64,000 nucleotides of DNA, taken from the NCBI GenBank assembly GCA_013365365.1, contig JABVXU010000076.1, forward strand, positions 1-64,000, in the 5' to 3' direction. This DNA is from Cruorifilaria tuberocauda. Its lineage: Eukaryota > Nematoda > Chromadorea > Rhabditida > Onchocercidae. Positions 40,301 to 51,893 of the stretch are shown piece after piece (within the stretch, counting starts at the first letter, position 1; each line of letters opens with the position of its first letter). The notes below the pieces were generated by a model. The model was not told the origin of the DNA, ran no database searches, and was given only the letters and a program-made list of their open reading frames with translations. Both the position numbers and the translations under genes were made by a program.

Positions 40301-43300
40301 TTTTTTATTTTAACATTATATTGGTGCTTTGATTGAATCTCAACTCTACTATTTACCTGTATCGAGATTAGCTAAGCAGATTGAATCTCAACTCTACTAT
40401 TTACCTGTATCGAGATTAGCTAAGCAGAAATTTTCACAATCTTCTTTGCTGCGAAAATTATTGCTGTTGCCAGAACAACCGAAATATTCAAAAGATCGAC
40501 ACTGTTGTATTGTTTTATCGAAATAATATCGTTGAATAGCTATTTTTCGACCAAAACAATTCGTTCCGGCAGATGGCATTTCCTTGCATACCTTCTCTAT
40601 AAATTTCATATTTTTCTCTAAGCTTTTTAAGCTTACGATATTATTCTTCAAAAAGCTTACCAATTGCATTATAGAAAAATTTTGCATATACTTTACTATT
40701 ATTAATTATTATTAATTCCTATTATCGCTAATTAATAGATGGTTGCAACCTATTTGCAACTATTAAAATATAGCTTTCCTAAATTTTGACATAATTGTTG
40801 GAATTTTGCGAGAATGTAATTGACTATGTAGCAGTTAATTAATTAAAATGTAAAAATAAATCGATTACTACTTTTATTATTTAAAATAATCAGTAAATTC
40901 TAGTAGTAATAGAGAAATATTGATTTTTATTTTGTACTTTGTACTATGTTATATGAATAAGCCCCGCACAGGAATGATTATAAATTACTCGATATAAGCT
41001 GGATAATACGCTAATGTTTGCTTATTTAAATTGTTTAACCTGGATTAGGACAACAAATAGATACGGGGCCAAAAAGTGGTTCACGACAGGTAAATTTCTT
41101 AGGACACGTATTCGGCATATAAGGTGAGCATGCTGCGTTTAACGAATCCATACGGTATGCTATTCCGGTTTCGCATTGCTCTGAAACGATTGTTGCGGCG
41201 ATGAATGAATGAATGAGTAAACTAAATTAAACCGTAGCAAACTGAAATTTTGTTTACTTTTGAACTCACTTCTCATACCAACAATCATTTCTATGAATGT
41301 CAGCTTTGATGTACAGTCTTCTCATGCATATCCTTAAACAATCCAAACGGGATATTAAATTGAAGATTGCAGTTAAGTAAACATCATATCTATCCGTATT
41401 ACATCACATATTTCAGGTTTCACTCACTATTTGTATTTTCTTCTTATTTTTCATTTATTATAAATTATTGAAGATTAAAAGTGGAAAAATTTCTTAGGTT
41501 TAAAAGTTATTATAAGGTAAATAAATTTACGGGCAAGACAAAATCCGTGACATTGATCCAAAGTAATAAAATTATTGTTGTTACCGCCACAACCGCTGTA
41601 ATTAAAAGATCGACAGGTGCCTGTTTTGATATCGAAATAATACCGTGTTACGGATAATTCCGGTCTTTTACGCCAGCAATTACCGCTGTCACGTGGCAAC
41701 GTGCAAGCATTTTCTGGAATTAAGAGCAGTAGTGATAATTGAAGATATGATTGAATAAAATTTATAAAAGGTTCATTTGTTTGCTGACCGGTAAGCAGTG
41801 ATTAATTATTCCATTTGAATTTAAAATTTTAATCTTTATTTGAATAACTCAGTTATTTTAGATGTTCGTAGTTAATTATGAATTTTATTCCTTCTCTTTT
41901 CTAATCTTTTCAATTTTATAATTTCATTACTTTTCTTTTACTAGGTAAAAGTTTGGTTTAATTCAGAATTTGCTTGGAATTGAATATTTTTGAGGCCATA
42001 ACAAAAACGAAATAATTACTTGTGTCCAATAACTTTATAATTTGTTAGGATAATTACAACTTGTAACATTTCTTTCATTAAAAATATAATTAAATCTTTC
42101 AGAAGAACATTGAAATTAAATTTATCTCAAATTCTTCCATAATAAATTGTTAGTTTACCTTCTCTAAGACTTACCATGTGACGGACAGCAGTAGTTTTTA
42201 TTACCGTTTGTTACGCAGATGTATCCGTCACGACACGTTAATTCCTCTGAACATTTCTCAGCACCGTTATTTAAAGCTTTACCAGCCGGACAGAAATCTA
42301 AATTTATTCACTAAAGCATTTCATTATTTTTTTTAAGTCAAATTAGTTATACTTAAATTTTCAAAGATCTTTTCATTTGATTTAAATAAGTCTTTTTTCC
42401 TTAGGCGAATTATTTAAACTTACAATTATCTGAACGAAGAGTATTTGATGGTGAATTTATCTCTGAACAACAAATCGATCTATCAAACGCAGTACTTCGA
42501 ACGCAAGTAAAACCACCTTGACACGAACTGCAAGTTTTAAAAATAAAAAGTAAATCTAACGAGCTATTACTTATTAATCAGAAAATAATTACACAATTCG
42601 TTTTTGCTTTTGACTTTCTAAAACTTTATTCATTCTTATTGATTGTTATTTTGAAATAGAAAAATTTTTAGTATCATTGAAAATGTACTTTGCTGATACG
42701 ATGGAACAGGAAACAAAAGAGCCAGTAATTGGATTAATTTGTGCGGCGGAATTTTGTGGACAACCGAAATTTTTACCACAACATCGGGATATCGGTTTAT
42801 CTGCGGTGAAATGTCGTACAACGGTACACGTGAAACCTGTTGGACATGAATTACCAGAAGTTAGGGAGCAACTTCGAGGCTTTCCATTCGTCATCTGAGA
42901 GTATTTTTCGATGATATTTATATGAGAACAAGTTTTTTTCCTACCTATTAATACTGAAAACATGTAAATGGTGCTTTAATTAGTGAAGAATAAGTGCTAT
43001 AATTTTGACATGTTATCATAATTAACAACTACTTAAGGAGAACTGAAACGCTTAAATCCTTCTCCACACTATCATAAAACAATTTATCAATATTTAAATA
43101 CTTTGTTATTAATAATAATTAATGAATGTGCGATACCTGAAGATAAGTTACTTGATTATCTGGACAGTAATCGTCCTCACTATTATCTTCATGCATTTCT
43201 CTTCCACTTTGGCAACAATATGCGGTACCCGTTTTTGCATATATCGTACAAACATATCCTAATTAGTTATGAGAATAATTACAATAAGAAATAGATTATG

Positions 43301-43949
43301 CTAGTAATTACTTTAATTTCTTGATTAGGTAATTAGATTAAAAAGGTGAGAATTTTGTTGAATTATTGCATAATCTGCTATTTTGTTGATGCTGTAAATA
43401 AATAAATAAATAAAATAACTGACCATCTGGACAACTAATAATTGATGGATTACAAATAACTGGAGAACTTAAGCGAGTCATTGGAATGCCACCACCACAA
43501 AGGTCATCTGAAATATGACCCTTTGAATTGTTGCTTACTTATGTGATGAAGAATAAATCTATTCAAACTAATTAACATTTGTTTACTTATCCAATTTATA
43601 ACTCATCTGTATTTATTGGTTATCTCAACTATATAATGGTAATTACCATTTTTATACTGTTTTATGAAGAAAGTCATTGCTATCGAGTAGATTAATTTGT
43701 ATTTCAATTTCATATATTCAAATATTATGCATGAAAGATGAACATTGAAATGTCATTTACTTCTGTAAAAATAAGGAATCTATTAGTATTTTACATTTCT
43801 TTGCAAAATGTTCGATAATTTTTCTTATCTGTTAATACTATTTAAGTTTCATTTATTTAATTTGATTAATTAATTAATTTTTATCAATGAAACGGCAAGT
43901 TTTAATATATTTCAGATGATATTAATAACTTATTTATTTCGTTTTATTT

Positions 43950-43986
<37 letters not shown>

Positions 43987-45000
43987 TTCATTTATTTATT
44001 CATTTACTTATTTAGTTTGTGTATTAAATAATGATCTTTTGCGATATCTGAGTATCTAAATGTAATTTCATGAATAATTCAAATGTAAAGATAGTAGTAG
44101 AAGATAAAGATTTGCTTTTCGTTTTACCAGGTGCTTGAAACTGAGGCAATAAGAACGGCTCGATATCAGTTGCTAAATTCGATTCGTCGTTTACACATTC
44201 CAACGATGTTGCATTAAAGATCTTATTATCTGGACATTTGTCCTTTAAAAATTGCCTGTAAAATAAATTGAAGCTTAAATGCTTAAATGATCAAAATATT
44301 AATTAATCAGATTTAGTGCTCATCTATTGATTTAATATTGGTATACAGTAAATAGCATTAAGCATTGTAATATGCTAATCAAAAATATTTCCTAGTATCA
44401 TTACTAGTCATTCTTCCTTTGCCTAGGAATAAATTTAACATGTAACTTGGAAATATCTTTAAAATTACCCCTTAGGATTACAATAGAAGTATGTTTTGTT
44501 ATCGGAAGGATTTGCTTTCTTCGCTACACCTGGCCTGCATTCGAATGTTACGGAAAAGTCAATCGATGATATTTCCAGTAAATGTGCCTGAAGCCATATG
44601 CAAATATGATACATTTATTATATATTGGATAGACTAAAATCAATATATATATGTATTTTAATTCTTTATTTTATTATTTTCGATACTATAAAAAATATAC
44701 AAAATGAGGAAATATACTGTAAAAGGAAAGACTGATTGAAACAATATAATGTATTACTAATTAATTTTTAATGCTTAATTTAGGACACCTGAATTCAATC
44801 AATAAATAATATTATGGAATCTTTTGTAAATGCTTCAGCTAATATAATATATAATATTTATTATTATCATTAGCGATAATATATTAAAATGAATATTCTG
44901 GCGGATGAAAAATAAAGATGAAAGCTAATGAATGAATAATCATGATATGAGTAATAATAATAAAACTTACTGATAAAATGATAAGATGAAATGTCAGCAT
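34386..45000 (-). CDS. Secreted multidomain Kunitz / lustrin-type cysteine-rich protein
   Basis: Complete 26-exon model, 1354 aa, every junction in phase. Exons 5'->3': 44971-45000, 44469-44587, 44128-44255, 43424-43507, 43137-43258, 42689-42894, 42424-42527, 42175-42297, 41531-41713, 41040-41180, 40405-40596, 40118-40237, 39879-39992, 39637-39770, 39088-39217, 38940-39009, 38385-38637, 37929-38112, 37536-37746, 37212-37459, 36945-37073, 36373-36588, 35834-36082, 35568-35711, 34899-35122, 34386-34592. A short signal peptide (MLTFHLIILS...) is followed by a cysteine-rich first domain and many lustrin-type repeats (pattern C..CP.GY.C......YCC). Three Kunitz domains, each with six cysteines, lie near residues 308-364, 415-473 and 519-576. 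An EB-like module (CEQGYCVCP) and an EGF-like module (CQCKPGYEL) come near the C-terminus. There is no transmembrane helix, so the protein is probably extracellular matrix or cuticle. Nematodes have several such Kunitz/lustrin proteins; I do not assign an orthologue. The first Kunitz domain has Trp at P1, the second Phe and the third Ala. Confidence 0.93.
36878..36910. repeat. Perfect 13-bp inverted repeat with a 7-base loop, intronic
   Basis: Arms 36878-36890 and 36898-36910 pair exactly. The element lies in the intron between exons 21 (36945-37073) and 22 (36373-36588) of the Kunitz/lustrin gene, 35 bases past the donor. Confidence 0.85.
40331..40426. repeat. Perfect 48-bp tandem duplication across a 5' splice site
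   Basis: Units 40331-40378 and 40379-40426 are identical. On the minus strand each unit contains the end of the second Kunitz exon and its gtaaat donor, so the donor exists twice. The upstream donor (after 40405) is the usable one. Reading on towards the second copy meets an in-frame TAG. Confidence 0.95.
43941..44014. repeat. TTTA tetranucleotide microsatellite
   Basis: About 17 TTTA-like units with a few TTCA variants, in the intron between exons 3 and 4 of the Kunitz/lustrin gene. Confidence 0.92.
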
Positions 45001-48000
45001 GATAAGTAATAACTACTGGCAATTAATGGATAAACAGGCAGAGAGACATAAATACACACACACCCACAATATGAAACAATAATGTATAATTGGACTGACT
45101 GTACTAATCGTTGCAATTCAATTCAACTTTTCTAAATTGTACGAATTTACATTTGTATGCTTACCGTGCTTACTCTTCTCTGTAGCCAACTAATCAAACT
45201 AGTCTTAATGCTATGAAGTTTGTTTCGAGACAATTTTTAAGTTATCGTACACACAGACATACACAGATAATATGTACATATCGAAAAGCTTTGATATATT
45301 GGTAACCATTAGAATTACTATTCTAGTACTACAATAACTGGATTGTATATCTGTTCGAGTTGAAGTTTAAGGAATGCACGAGAAGAGAGTAATTGAGAAT
45401 GATGAAAAAAGAGAAATGAAATGAAATGAAATGATTCATTGAATGGACAAATATCGAATAAAGTAAAAAAATACACTTATAAAATTGTTGATTTTCTTTT
45501 ATTTTGAATAATTTAATAAAATCAATCAATTTTCTTTCAATGGTTGTATCGTTGATAAGTGAAGGAGAAGTTATTGTAAGTCATTGGGAGAAAAGTTTTT
45601 TGATGGAAAGAAGCAAAGATAGAAGTTTTCTAGAAAAATGAAGTAATAATTGAGTGAATTATTGGATAAATTGAATTATTAGTGAGAATGATAATTTTAT
45701 CAAAACACTGAATTGGTATTGTAAGAATACTTGAATTACTAGACATATATTTTAAATCTGGTTCATATTAAATTTCATCTTTACTTTTGAGAAGAGTCAC
45801 ATGCTTCTCATCCTCAAAAAAAGAATCCTTTTCTTACAAGGATAACAGAAATTTCGAAAGATTAAATTTATTTCACTTCTAAATACAACTTTAACTATTC
45901 CATTCCATCAAGATAATTCATTAGCAATTTTTACAAATATGCATGAATTTCGTTTGCTGTCAAAAAATATAAATTAGACTGAACTGTAGTAGTTCGATCT
46001 TTAAAAATGATAAAGTTGGAGAGGAAGAACAATTCATCCATGCTCACTGATATGATAATTTCACAGCATGAAACAGTCAAAAATTAGAAACATAAATGAT
46101 GAGAAAAAAAAAACATACAGAATGATTAATTCCTATGAAAATGATTTTGCATAAGAATTAATTATTTCATATGTTATCACTTTTTTATAGCATTTTTTTT
46201 CAGAACTACTTTATAGTTTATAATTGTGAATTAACACATAAAATAAATGAATGAGTATGTTTATCGAGAAGTTATCAGTATAGATAAGATTTTGCGAAAT
46301 TTAATTTAACAGTATATCAAATATTATTTTTGTTATGCTACAAGTCATGAAATAGACGAAATACTTGATAAGTATTCAAATCACGTAATCCGCATAATTA
46401 ATTCCACAAACGTTAATAAATAAACTTCGATTTGCTTTAGCATACTATTTAATTTGCATATTTATTTCGTTTGAAATCGTTAAATCGATAAATCATTGCA
46501 AAAAAAATTGAATGAATATATTTCAATTTTTGATAATTGATAAGAATAACTTAATTAATAATTCATTCAATTAATTGCAAAGTAATTATTCAACTGAAAA
46601 ATATATTTTAACAATATATAAAGAATATTAAGAAGCGAAGCGAAGTAATTTTTTTCTCTTTCTCTTCTCTAAAATTATGAATTCCATTTCTGATTCAATT
46701 GTGGTTTAATTTAATTTACTTATAATTCAGGCGATCAAGAAAGTCTGTTCCATGAATAATGGTAACAGCGAATTAATTCAGATATTATAAGAACTTAAAT
46801 AAGAGAAATTTCTTGAGTGCTTGGAAAAATTACTGAACTGCTACTTACCTGCTTGTATGCGAAGTTTCAAATTTTATTTTAGAACTAACAATCCATCAAG
46901 TTGCTAACATTTGCAATAATCGAAATTGGATCATATGTTTCACTTAATGATCATATATGATTTTTTTAATTTTCTTTTTTAAACTTTACTTTTTAATTTC
47001 TTTTTCCCTTCCTTCTTTTGCACGTTTTTTCACTTTTTATTCTTCTCTCTATTTTCTGTTTTTAAAATTCTCGTTCCACTGATCGTAGAAATGATACGAT
47101 AATAAACAAGGCGAACAACAAATAACAGAAACCTTGAATACTTGCACGGTGCGTGAATCGAAGTATTATTTTGAAAGGTTAATACGTCGATCGAAACTGA
47201 AAAACGTTTCCAGTTTTCTCTGTTTTTCTCTTTTTTTCAAATATGTACTGGTAGTCTACGGAAATTCTGGCGAATCGATCAATTGCGCAAAGCTAAGTAT
47301 AAATAGAATTCAATTAAACAGTTTGAAGAAGAAAACATTTCATCAATTTATTTTCCTATTTAAGCTCAGTTATCGATTAATTGATATCATTTTATCCTAA
47401 TTCTATCACAGTTCGATTTCTCATATGGGATTAGAATAATTTTAAGTTGAGAGAAATCTAATATAGCATAATTTAAATTGACTTCAATCCTTGACCTTTT
47501 TCCAAGCATGGAAATAACCTAATTCCTGAATTAGTAGAAAATGAAACATTTAACAGAATATACTTATCAATCTTTGCCTTTCCTTTCTGCTAAATGTAGG
47601 ATGGATAAGGATGGACTGACAAGATGCTCAAATAAGTTGATTTCTATAATGGACCGTTTATTAGCTGCTTCGGAATTTTTTGCTCGATACGAACATGAGC
47701 TCCCCTATCATTCCCACTGATAAAAATATCAGCTTGTACATTTATTCGTACTGTATTGATTTTTTGTAGGTTTTTGAAGAACTGATTGGCGATTTGATTT
47801 TTTTTTCAAGTTTAAAAACAGCTAATGAATGCATTCAGTAATATTGGTTAAAATATATTTTCATATTGCAGGTAGAAGTTGACCTGACTGGAGAAATTTG
47901 ATTATTTCAACATTTTTAAATTTTCTCTCTCTTTATTTGTAATATAAATCGAATATCAATTGGTAAACTATCCAACTTCCTCTAGCTCCATTTATTTTTG

Positions 48001-49507
48001 TTGATTTTATCTTCCGTATTCTATCTTCTGTATCCTTATTTGTATCAGTTAGCAGAGAAAATTGACCTAATATTTAAACAACGAAATATATCCAACTTTT
48101 ATTTTAATTGTTTTATTTTAATACCATCATTTTCAATAATTCATTTTAATTTTGCAATTTTTTTACTCATTTACTTGCATATATCTAATTGTTTAAAAGT
48201 TTTTTGAGCCCTAGTTCGTAAAATTAACAAAATAAAATACAATACCTAGGATGAATAAAGGATGTTTACAAAGAAGGATTACGACAGTAAATTGTTCTTT
48301 GTTTTGTTGCCATTACGGATATTTTCACGTTTCTATCCACGTTTTATGCTTCTTTGCGTTTACGAAAATTTTCGACATGTGCTTCAGCTTTATTTAGATT
48401 TCATTATTAATTTTATATTTAACTGAATTTTACTAATAATATTTTCATCTAAAACTCTCATATTTCTACCTTCGATCTCACTACTGCTTCCCGAATAAAT
48501 GTTTGTTATACATAAAATGACATTTACAGAGAAAATATTAAAAAGTTTCAATGTAACTAATATATAAGTATAGAGTATTCGAAACAATATTTGAATCATT
48601 GTTAAAAGATATGTGTTATCTTTGAAATATGGAAAGTAATACTGTTTTCATTTCCGAATATGTAATCCCTTACATATACATGCAGCTGTTCTTAATATTA
48701 TATTAACCAGTGCTACGTGAAATACGCAATTATCTCCATTTCCAACTTATTTATTTTGTGAACTTTGCTATCCAGAAACTAATCACTAACCACAGAGTCA
48801 TGAAAGAGAGAAGAATAACTGAATTATGAATTATGATTTATACATATTTTTGCAGTTACATTTGAACTAACAATGATAAAAAATGAACTATAGAAAATTA
48901 CAAATTAGAAAATATCAGTTTATTTCCTATAATTCTTCAAAAAACGGAGTGCGAAAAATGAAATGAGCAAAAATGGAAACTATCCAAAAGTATTTCACAT
49001 AAATATGAAATCTTCATAGACTTGTTCACTTCACATCACATCATTGCTCCATGTGAGTGAATAACATAATCGCAATCAATATCAGAATTTATAATCTCCT
49101 AACTGTATAATTTCTTCATTGCAGTACTACTCCACTAAATCATAGTATAAAACCAGTAATTCACAAAAGCCAATGTGTGCAAATAGAATCATGAGCTAAC
49201 ATATGAGCTATGCGACATATTCCTTATTAATGAAATGAAAACAAGCTTATATCTCCAGCTCTCTCCTTCCAGATAAACAAATTCATTTTCCCACCAACTT
49301 TCCAGCAAACTCACTAATCTCTATTAATGGTCGTTGAATGTGATAATCTACTCTCGTCACAGCAAAAACCAAATTAATGCAAAAATAAAAAAACGAAGAC
49401 AAAATATTTATATTAAAGGAAAACAAATATAACCATTAAAACAACCCGTTAAAAAACTCTATATACTAGTTTACTATTTTTAAATATCTACATGCAAGAA
49501 ATGGAAT
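45001..49507. other. 4.5-kb intergenic region upstream of the Kunitz/lustrin gene
   Basis: The promoter of the Kunitz/lustrin gene must lie here, and the 3' flank of sym-3 ends here. It is AT-rich, with a GAAAT pentanucleotide repeat at 45413-45434 and a small ORF at 47601-47720. A slightly less AT-rich patch at 47130-47290 has no recognisable coding features. Confidence 0.5.
47601..47720 (+). CDS. Candidate small ORF (39 aa)
   Basis: ATG at 47601 follows directly after an acceptor-like sequence (tttctgctaaatgtagg) and opens a 39-codon frame ending in TGA. The peptide has natural composition: an amphipathic helix-like stretch with acidic, basic and hydrophobic residues (KLISIMDRLLAASEFFARYE) and a short polar tail. 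The block is less AT-rich than its surroundings. It could be a micropeptide, one exon of a longer gene, or chance. No family was recognised. Confidence 0.3.
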   Translation: MDKDGLTRCSNKLISIMDRLLAASEFFARYEHELPYHSH

Positions 49508-51811
49508 TCAACCGTTAGATAACGGTGAGCCTGCATCCGATGATATATGAACACGTTCGAACGAATCTGTGGGCAACATATTTGCACCTACAACCGCTTC
49601 ACCATTTCTTGATACAAAAAGTGCTAATCCTGAAATATGATAAAGATAACGAACTTCTGTTGCGACCATGAAGCTTTCGAATAAACCCATAAAATACGAA
49701 ACTATTATTTCGCTAAGATGGTACCAAATGAAATATTCAGTTCTATGTACTTATCCTGTAATCATGCAGATGGAATTATTAGTACCTCTGTCGTCTGGCC
49801 GATCCTCGGATCCATTATCACTGATAACTGTTTCTTGTAACATACGGTCAATCAAGTCCTCTGCATCTACACGTGTAGCACGTATCCTAGTAGCTGTTTC
49901 ATTCACACATTCATTATTTTTAGCCATCTGAGATCTGCAATGGATTTCTCAACTAAACAATGACTGTTCAATGATGGTTCGTCGATAAAGAAATTTTTTA
50001 ATGGTTTTGGTGCATTATGGAGAAAAAACTTATTTGCTTCACTCGCAGAAAAAAATCAAATTCGATAAAGATTTTGAAATGATATCGAATGAAATATCTC
50101 GAAAAGCTAATGAACATTGTATTATCCTGTACACCTCTCACTTTTATGCTCTTCAATTTCACATTTTTATCCTACCTGTCTTGACTTAACCTCCTAGATT
50201 GTGTCAAAGCTGCACCAATATTTCGCCGAATTACATCCGATTTCTTTAAGCTGTTGTTCTTTAATGAATTTTCTATTGTATAGTAGTCAAGACAAGCACC
50301 AGTAGATGTTGCTGCGATTGCCAAAGAACTATCATCTGCAATGTAAATCTTTTCTTAAACTGATCGGATATAACCAAAATAGTATAAGGACGAAGATCTG
50401 ATTTGGTATATTAAAAGCATGTTTATAATTAGCCATATCATACCAGAGCCATGTCAACATTATATGTCATCATTAAATCTTGAAATAGACGTGAATAAGA
50501 TAGAAAACAGCACCATGACATTGAGACATATCTTCTACGGATGACGAATCAGCAGAGTCGGTGTCTCCTTTTCTCTGTGAAATATGATCATCGTTTGGTG
50601 GTGCTTTCCTGTCCATCGGATTCAAGATTAACTCCTCTGATAATGACTCATTTCGCGGTCTGCAAGCAGAAAGGCATAAATGTAAACTAAAAGGAAATTC
50701 AAGCTTGTACATGGAAATATTGTATTACTTTCTTTTCTTAATTTTTTTTATATTAGCTTTTCACTTATCATCCATATGTAAGCAAATTTTACTAATAATT
50801 TAGTTGCTTCTGAATATCATTCTTTTATATCTTCTGCAATAAATTAGTCACCATCTGAATGTTTGTTTTTTATAGAATATTTTTAAATTTATAATTTGTC
50901 TTTAGTTATATTTATAGATATTAGCATCGAAAATGCTTCAGCAATAATTTATACTTACACTTTGAAAATTGGATCCGCACTTTGGTGACTCATTGTAACT
51001 TTAATCAAAATCCTAGAGTTATCTTGACGTTGATTTATTCCATAACCATCTAGCAGATAAGAACGAGTAATCCCCTCAACACCCGATGCAGCAAACTGTG
51101 ACAAGTTGATGTCAACGAAACCAAGTTTCGAATATGATTTACCACCCTTTTGCTCCTAAAACAAAGTGTTGCAGAAATTCTGTTGTGTAACAATGGCTGC
51201 AGTTAACACCCTCAAAGATAATATGATTGTGTCAACAAATCGTTATAATATCGATATGCTCATGAATGACTGATGAAACCTTTAGTTTGGAAAACCAATC
51301 AACAATAAACTAAATAATTAAGAAGATCAAGATGCTGATAGTGACATATAACTTTATTCATAACTCTTAGTGCTTATACTTTATGTACCGTAATTTTGTT
51401 CAAACAAAAAATAATTTAATTAATTATTTTTTACACAATACTAAACTTACCTTACGAAGAGAAATTCTGCATGCACATCTTTCAAGGACACCCGTCAAAG
51501 GATCCGGTGCAATTCGGCATGAGAAATTGAAATGACTATTCCAATTAGCTGAATGATTGAGTACTTGAACACGTTCTGTTACACCTTCAAACGCACCACC
51601 GTTCAATAAACGAACCTACAGAAATAGAAAAATTACTTTTATTCGTAAGGTCATAGATATTGAAATTTTGCCCATATGATGGAATCCCTTTTATATCTAA
51701 TTAATTTTATACCTTAGCAAAAAGTACAGCATTAACCAGTGGCACGTCGCTTAAATTTAAAAGTTCTAAATCAACATGGAATTTATATCCACGCCGTTTG
51801 AGGAAGGCCAT
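49508..51811 (-). CDS. sym-3: SYM-3-like protein, EEIG1/FAM102 family
   Basis: Seven exons, 5'->3': 51713-51811, 51451-51615, 50959-51155, 50514-50659, 50176-50335, 49786-49934, 49508-49629. They give 345 aa in frame. The N-terminal NT-type C2 domain (residues 1-155) closely follows vertebrate FAM102A/B: start MAFLKRRGYKFHVDLELL, then VLFAKVRLLNGG, KEQKGGKSYSKLGFVDINLS and RSYLLDGYGINQRQDNSRI. The C-terminus keeps the family's RVDAEDLIDRML and LALFVSRNGEAVV segments after a Ser-rich linker. In C. elegans, sym-3 is the FAM102A homologue, synthetic lethal with mec-8 and linked to cuticle or body-wall attachment; the family is tied to membrane trafficking. The start at 51811 was chosen from the family N-terminus. 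An in-frame ATG further upstream would lie beyond the likely splice acceptor. Confidence 0.93.
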
Positions 51812-51879
51812 TACAGCATCAAATGAACAGCGTACGGTTATACTACCAAACCGGATTACACATTTCAGTTGAAACACAT

Positions 51880-51893
51880 CTGAAATATCGATC
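51880..51893 (-). other. Probable trans-splice or 5' UTR acceptor of sym-3
   Basis: On the minus strand atatttcag ends 68 bases before the sym-3 start codon. It explains why the frame open upstream of the start is not coding. Confidence 0.5.

Noticed and set aside
47134..47400. 88-codon open frame (+)
   Set aside because: Low-complexity Lys/Phe/Ser composition and no recognisable feature.
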